Below the pieces are notes generated by a model. That model was not told the DNA's origin and ran no database searches. It saw only the letters and a list, made by a program, of their open reading frames with translations. Below, piece after piece: positions 61,430-64,000 of a stretch of DNA of 64,000 nt. Position 1 is the stretch's first letter; the number at the start of each line of letters is the position of its first letter. Source of the stretch: CAVPDE01 sp963707125 (lineage in GTDB: Bacteria; Desulfobacterota; DSM-4660; Desulfatiglandales; HGW-15); assembly GCA_963707125.1 (NCBI GenBank), contig CAVPOU010000015.1:372001-436000 (forward strand). Direction: 5' to 3'. A program made the position numbers and the translations under genes.

Positions 61430-62551
61430 TCACAGTTTCTCTCCGCACTGGTTGCAGAACATGGATTCCGGCAGGTTCTGGTATCCGCACTTGGAGCAGG
61501 CCCTTGGTCCCGGCTTTTCCTCTGCCGGGTGCGCGCAGCGGGGGCAGAACTTGGCTGTGGGGGGAAGGTTCTTGCCGCACTTCGTGCACTGCTCGTAAAT
61601 GAGCTGCTGGTGCCCGCACTGGGGACAAAACTTCGAATCCGCCGCGATGGAATTCCGGCACTCTGGGCACAGGACCGTTTGCGGCGCTTGTCCCTGCGGG
61701 GCTCCTGACCCCCCCAAATACTGAGCAAACATGGCAGGCATCATCATGCCCATTCCCATGCCCATGCCCGAACCTGCTCCCTCAGCCTCCGAAGCTTTTT
61801 CCATGGCCATGGCCGCCTTCATCTGCAAAAGCTTGTTCATGTCGTTGAAAACACCCATGCGCGAGCGATCATCAATGGCCTGCTGCACCTCAGCCGGGGG
61901 CGTGATGGCGTTCACGTAGAGGTGGGTCAGACCCAGCCCAAAATGACTGAAATCCTCCTTGAGCCTTTTGACGAGAGCCTGAGCGAGCTGATCATACTTG
62001 GATGGAAGGTTCAGGATCGTGTCGATGGTTTCGCCCATGTAGTCATTGAATCTGGAGACAATGACCCGGTTGAGGTACTCTTCGATCTCCTCGGTGGTGT
62101 AGACCCCCTGAGTGCCGACCAGGCGATTGATGAAGAGAACGGGCTGCAGGATCTGAATGTTGAAAACCCCGAAGGCACGAAGCCGGATCAGGCCAAGTTC
62201 GGCGTCCTTGAAGGCGACAGGGTCCCTGGTTCCCCACTTGAGATTAGGGAACACCTTCATGTTCACCAAGTAGACTTCTGCCCTGAGGGGACTCGTCATG
62301 CCCCATGGGATGCTGACAATCTTGGTCAGCACCGGGATGTTGGCGGTTTTCAGCGTGTGCCGCCCGGGCCCAAACGCCTCGATCGCTTTCCCTTTATAGA
62401 AAAACACCCCGGCCTGGCTTTCCCTGACCGTGAGCTGTGCGCCGTACTTGATCTCTCCTGAACCTTTTTCCGGTATCCGGTGAACGAGTTCTTTGCCTGT
62501 CTCGTCAAACCATTCGATGACCTCAAGAAAGATCACATTGTCTTTGCCCAT
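61430..62551 (-). CDS. SPFH-domain protein with C-terminal zinc ribbons (YdjI-like)
   Basis: A 373-residue protein. The N-terminal SPFH/virion-core-like domain (residues about 1-240) contains ELVHRIPEKGSGEIKYG, VRESQAGVFFYKGK, AFGPGRHTL and LPSKYDQLAQAL. A Gly/Met-rich linker (GAGSGMGMGMGMMMPAM) follows, then three zinc ribbons with CPEC/CPQC, CTKC/CPRC and CSKC/CNQC. SPFH proteins organise membrane or protein complexes. ATG 62551 follows GGGGGAACTAAGG. A hairpin with A/T tracts (62608-62636) lies in its leader. Confidence 0.88.
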   Translation of the reverse strand: MGKDNVIFLEVIEWFDETGKELVHRIPEKGSGEIKYGAQLTVRESQAGVFFYKGKAIEAFGPGRHTLKTANIPVLTKIVSIPWGMTSPLRAEVYLVNMKVFPNLKWGTRDPVAFKDAELGLIRLRAFGVFNIQILQPVLFINRLVGTQGVYTTEEIEEYLNRVIVSRFNDYMGETIDTILNLPSKYDQLAQALVKRLKEDFSHFGLGLTHLYVNAITPPAEVQQAIDDRSRMGVFNDMNKLLQMKAAMAMEKASEAEGAGSGMGMGMGMMMPAMFAQYLGGSGAPQGQAPQTVLCPECRNSIAADSKFCPQCGHQQLIYEQCTKCGKNLPPTAKFCPRCAHPAEEKPGPRACSKCGYQNLPESMFCNQCGEKL

Positions 62552-62604
62552 CCTTAGTTCCCCCTTTGGATTACGGCTCACCTTTCGAGCCGAAGCTTGA
62601 GCAC

Positions 62605-62640
62605 AAAAAAAGGGCCCTCCTACGATAGGCCCTTTTAATT
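62605..62640. terminator. Bidirectional terminator-like hairpin upstream of the SPFH gene
   Basis: AAAAGGGCC (62608-62616) pairs with GGCCCTTTT (62628-62636), with an 11-nt loop. An A run (62605-62611) becomes a T run on the minus strand. It is 57 nt before the SPFH start, so on the minus strand it is either a terminator for upstream reads or a leader attenuator. Confidence 0.7.
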
Positions 62641-62765
62641 TCAAAGGAATCATAGAATAAAACCGCGCTTAAGTCAATGGCAAAAACTCCGGCCTCCTTC
62701 AGCCTGGAGGCCAGGAAAATCGCTTGGAGGTTGATTTCTGACGGCCCATCCTTTATGTTGAAGTG

Positions 62766-63179
62766 ATGAATGAATCAGGGGATACCGTAGACATTGTTGC
62801 TATGATCGGCAAGGAGAACCTTCAGTGGCTTGCCACGGGATTCAGCCTGGGCACAGGGCTTAAAGACCTTCCGGAAGAGATCCTTGATCGAGCGAGCTCT
62901 GTGGACATCACGATCCGGGACTACAGTCGCGACCGGAATGCCGTGACTGCAATCGCGCTGATCACCTTCGCTTACCAACTTGCAGGGAAAAGCCAGGAGC
63001 CGCGCTACGGTTCCAATGACCTTCTTCTTCTGAAGGTCCTGGCCAAGAAAGAAAAGCGGCGAAGAACCGAGAACCGGCCGCACGACCACCCGGATTGGAA
63101 TCTACCCCTTTTCGAGCTGATCACAGGTGAAGTGGGCGAGGCCATAAGAGCCACCAAGCTCATCACCAATCCCATCTGA
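62766..63179 (+). CDS. Hypothetical protein (137 aa)
   Basis: No family recognised. The sequence is soluble, with a likely helical N-terminal half (IGKENLQWLATGFSLGTGLK), a basic middle (KKEKRRRTENRPH) and no Cys. The start is ATG 62766 (a GTG precedes it). A possible promoter TTGATT/TATGTT with 17-bp spacing lies at 62731-62759. It is followed on the same strand by the phosphatidyltransferase after 88 nt. Confidence 0.6.
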   Translation: MNESGDTVDIVAMIGKENLQWLATGFSLGTGLKDLPEEILDRASSVDITIRDYSRDRNAVTAIALITFAYQLAGKSQEPRYGSNDLLLLKVLAKKEKRRRTENRPHDHPDWNLPLFELITGEVGEAIRATKLITNPI

Positions 63180-63267
63180 AAGAGACTTTTGACAAAGCCT
63201 TGGGCCTTTGGTAAGGTGGCTGCATCTGAATGCTTTAACAACGCCAAATGGTTGAGAGATTTGCCCA

Positions 63268-63942
63268 ATGGCTCAATTCGAGTTGATCAGCCAAAGAAAC
63301 CGTGAAAGATACTTCAAGATTGTGGGCCCTGTTGCCGACTTGTTTGCGCGCGCGGGAATCCACCCCAACATTCTATCCATTGCCGGACTTCTCCTGAGTG
63401 TTGCGGCAGGGGTGATATACTGCCATGGGAGCTTTTTCTGGGCTGCATGGGTGGTCGTTCTGGCGGGTATCTGTGATACTCTGGATGGACAAATCGCAAG
63501 ACAGACAAACAAGAAGAGCGATTTTGGCGCTTTTTTCGACAGCACCCTGGATCGCTACAGTGATATGTTTGTTTTCATCGGACTGGCTTACTACTTTGCA
63601 GGCGGCCGGGCCTTTTTGATGGCTCCTCAGAGCGGAGGGAACCTCGAAGCCAGTCCGTGGACCGTGATCGCGATCATCTTTGCCATCGCAGGATCCTTCA
63701 TGGTGAGCTACACAAGGGCCAGGGCAGAGGGGCTCGGGATGGAATGCAAGGCAGGCATGATGCAGCGGCCTGAACGAATAACCCTTTTGGTTATTGGATC
63801 TCTGCTGGGCTCCATTCCTGTTGTGGGTATCGTTCTCATTAAATTGACCCTGCTCGCCCTCGCTGTATCCACCAATCTCACGGCCGCATACAGGATCCTG
63901 TTCATTAAGAACCGCATGCGCCGCGACGATCAGGCCAAGTGA
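63268..63942 (+). CDS. CDP-alcohol phosphatidyltransferase
   Basis: A 224-residue inner-membrane enzyme of phospholipid synthesis. The signature DG-x2-AR-x8-G-x3-D-x3-D is present as DTLDGQIARQTNKKSDFGAF followed by FDSTLDRYSD. Several transmembrane helices follow (GSFMVSYTRARAEG, ITLLVIGSLLG, PVVGIVLIKLTLLALAV). It transfers a phosphatidyl group from CDP-diacylglycerol to an alcohol such as glycerol phosphate or inositol phosphate; the precise acceptor is unknown. Its stop overlaps a possible next gene by GTGA. Confidence 0.93.
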   Translation: MAQFELISQRNRERYFKIVGPVADLFARAGIHPNILSIAGLLLSVAAGVIYCHGSFFWAAWVVVLAGICDTLDGQIARQTNKKSDFGAFFDSTLDRYSDMFVFIGLAYYFAGGRAFLMAPQSGGNLEASPWTVIAIIFAIAGSFMVSYTRARAEGLGMECKAGMMQRPERITLLVIGSLLGSIPVVGIVLIKLTLLALAVSTNLTAAYRILFIKNRMRRDDQAK

Positions 63943-64000
63943 AGACGCAAATCCCATGCCCCCACGAAAAGATCCTGCAGGACTACTTCGAGAGATGGAT
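63939..64000 (+). CDS. Possible next gene, N-terminal fragment at window edge
   Basis: A GTG overlapping the phosphatidyltransferase stop opens a frame that stays open to the right edge (VKTQIPCPHEKILQDYF...). An ATG at 63956 in another frame is also open. The fragment is too short to identify a family; tight overlap suggests an operon. Confidence 0.35.
   Translation, partial: MKTQIPCPHEKILQDYFERW

Overview
The window looks like a chromosomal segment of an anaerobic deltaproteobacterium (Desulfobacterota, syntrophic or sulfate-reducing type). This is inferred from gene content, since there is no rRNA. Indicators are a Ni-Fe carbon monoxide dehydrogenase, an oxygen-defence set of the anaerobic kind (A-type flavoprotein, desulfoferrodoxin, rubredoxins, rubrerythrin, PerR), a 4-hydroxybenzoyl-CoA reductase-like molybdoenzyme, a BadF/HgdC-HgdB acyl-CoA dehydratase system, an ADP-forming acyl-CoA synthetase and an acyl-CoA dehydrogenase. 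No tRNA, rRNA, CRISPR array, complete insertion sequence or origin was recognised.

Layout. 1-7.9 kb (mostly minus): the start of an A-type flavoprotein, a frameshifted PAS histidine kinase, cooS, then small zinc-ribbon/rubredoxin proteins, a frameshifted flavodoxin, desulfoferrodoxin, thiol peroxidase, PerR with a palindromic operator at its start, rubredoxin and rubrerythrin. 8.2-20.3 kb: thioredoxin-fold YyaL protein, Smr protein, ferritin-like protein, cupin, ferredoxin, MetE/UroD-like protein, PilZ, cytidylate-kinase-like protein, TPM protein, B12/radical SAM protein, Ogt and a DUF3047 protein behind a near-consensus promoter. 20.4-25.4 kb: a double activase plus dehydratase operon. 25.4-34.2 kb: an accessory island with a threonine-dehydratase remnant, a frameshifted DUF4143 ATPase, two DUF1016 nuclease genes, a cysteine desulfurase, a LigD-type 3'-phosphoesterase, a phosphorothioation-sensing HNH nuclease and dndC. 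34.5-38.4 kb: the three-subunit molybdoenzyme. 38.6-46.4 kb: HD phosphodiesterase, archease, rtcB, TM2 protein, a cyclase and two acyltransferase-like genes, one fused to a TraB domain. 46.7-57.3 kb: acyl-CoA synthetase, threonine aldolase, a complete livKHMGF-type ABC operon and an acyl-CoA dehydrogenase. 57.3-64 kb: Hsp70-like, zinc-ribbon and SPFH proteins, then a CDP-alcohol phosphatidyltransferase.

The most notable observation is rtcB (40646-42091). Its reading frame is intact except for a UGA at codon 98, exactly where RtcB ligases carry the catalytic metal-binding cysteine. A perfect inverted repeat follows about 15 nt downstream, placed like a bacterial SECIS hairpin. The upstream gene is archease, the partner of RtcB. 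This is a candidate selenocysteine-containing RNA ligase.

Second-tier observations are paired palindromes embedded in frame at the same place in both DUF1016 genes, a reduced dndC/HNH phosphorothioation module without dndB, dndD or dndE, four genes broken by a net +1 nucleotide, and several families of intergenic inverted-repeat elements with shared ends. Transport and fatty/aromatic acyl-CoA genes lie near each other, consistent with amino-acid and aromatic-acid use by an anaerobe, but the pathway assignments are inference.
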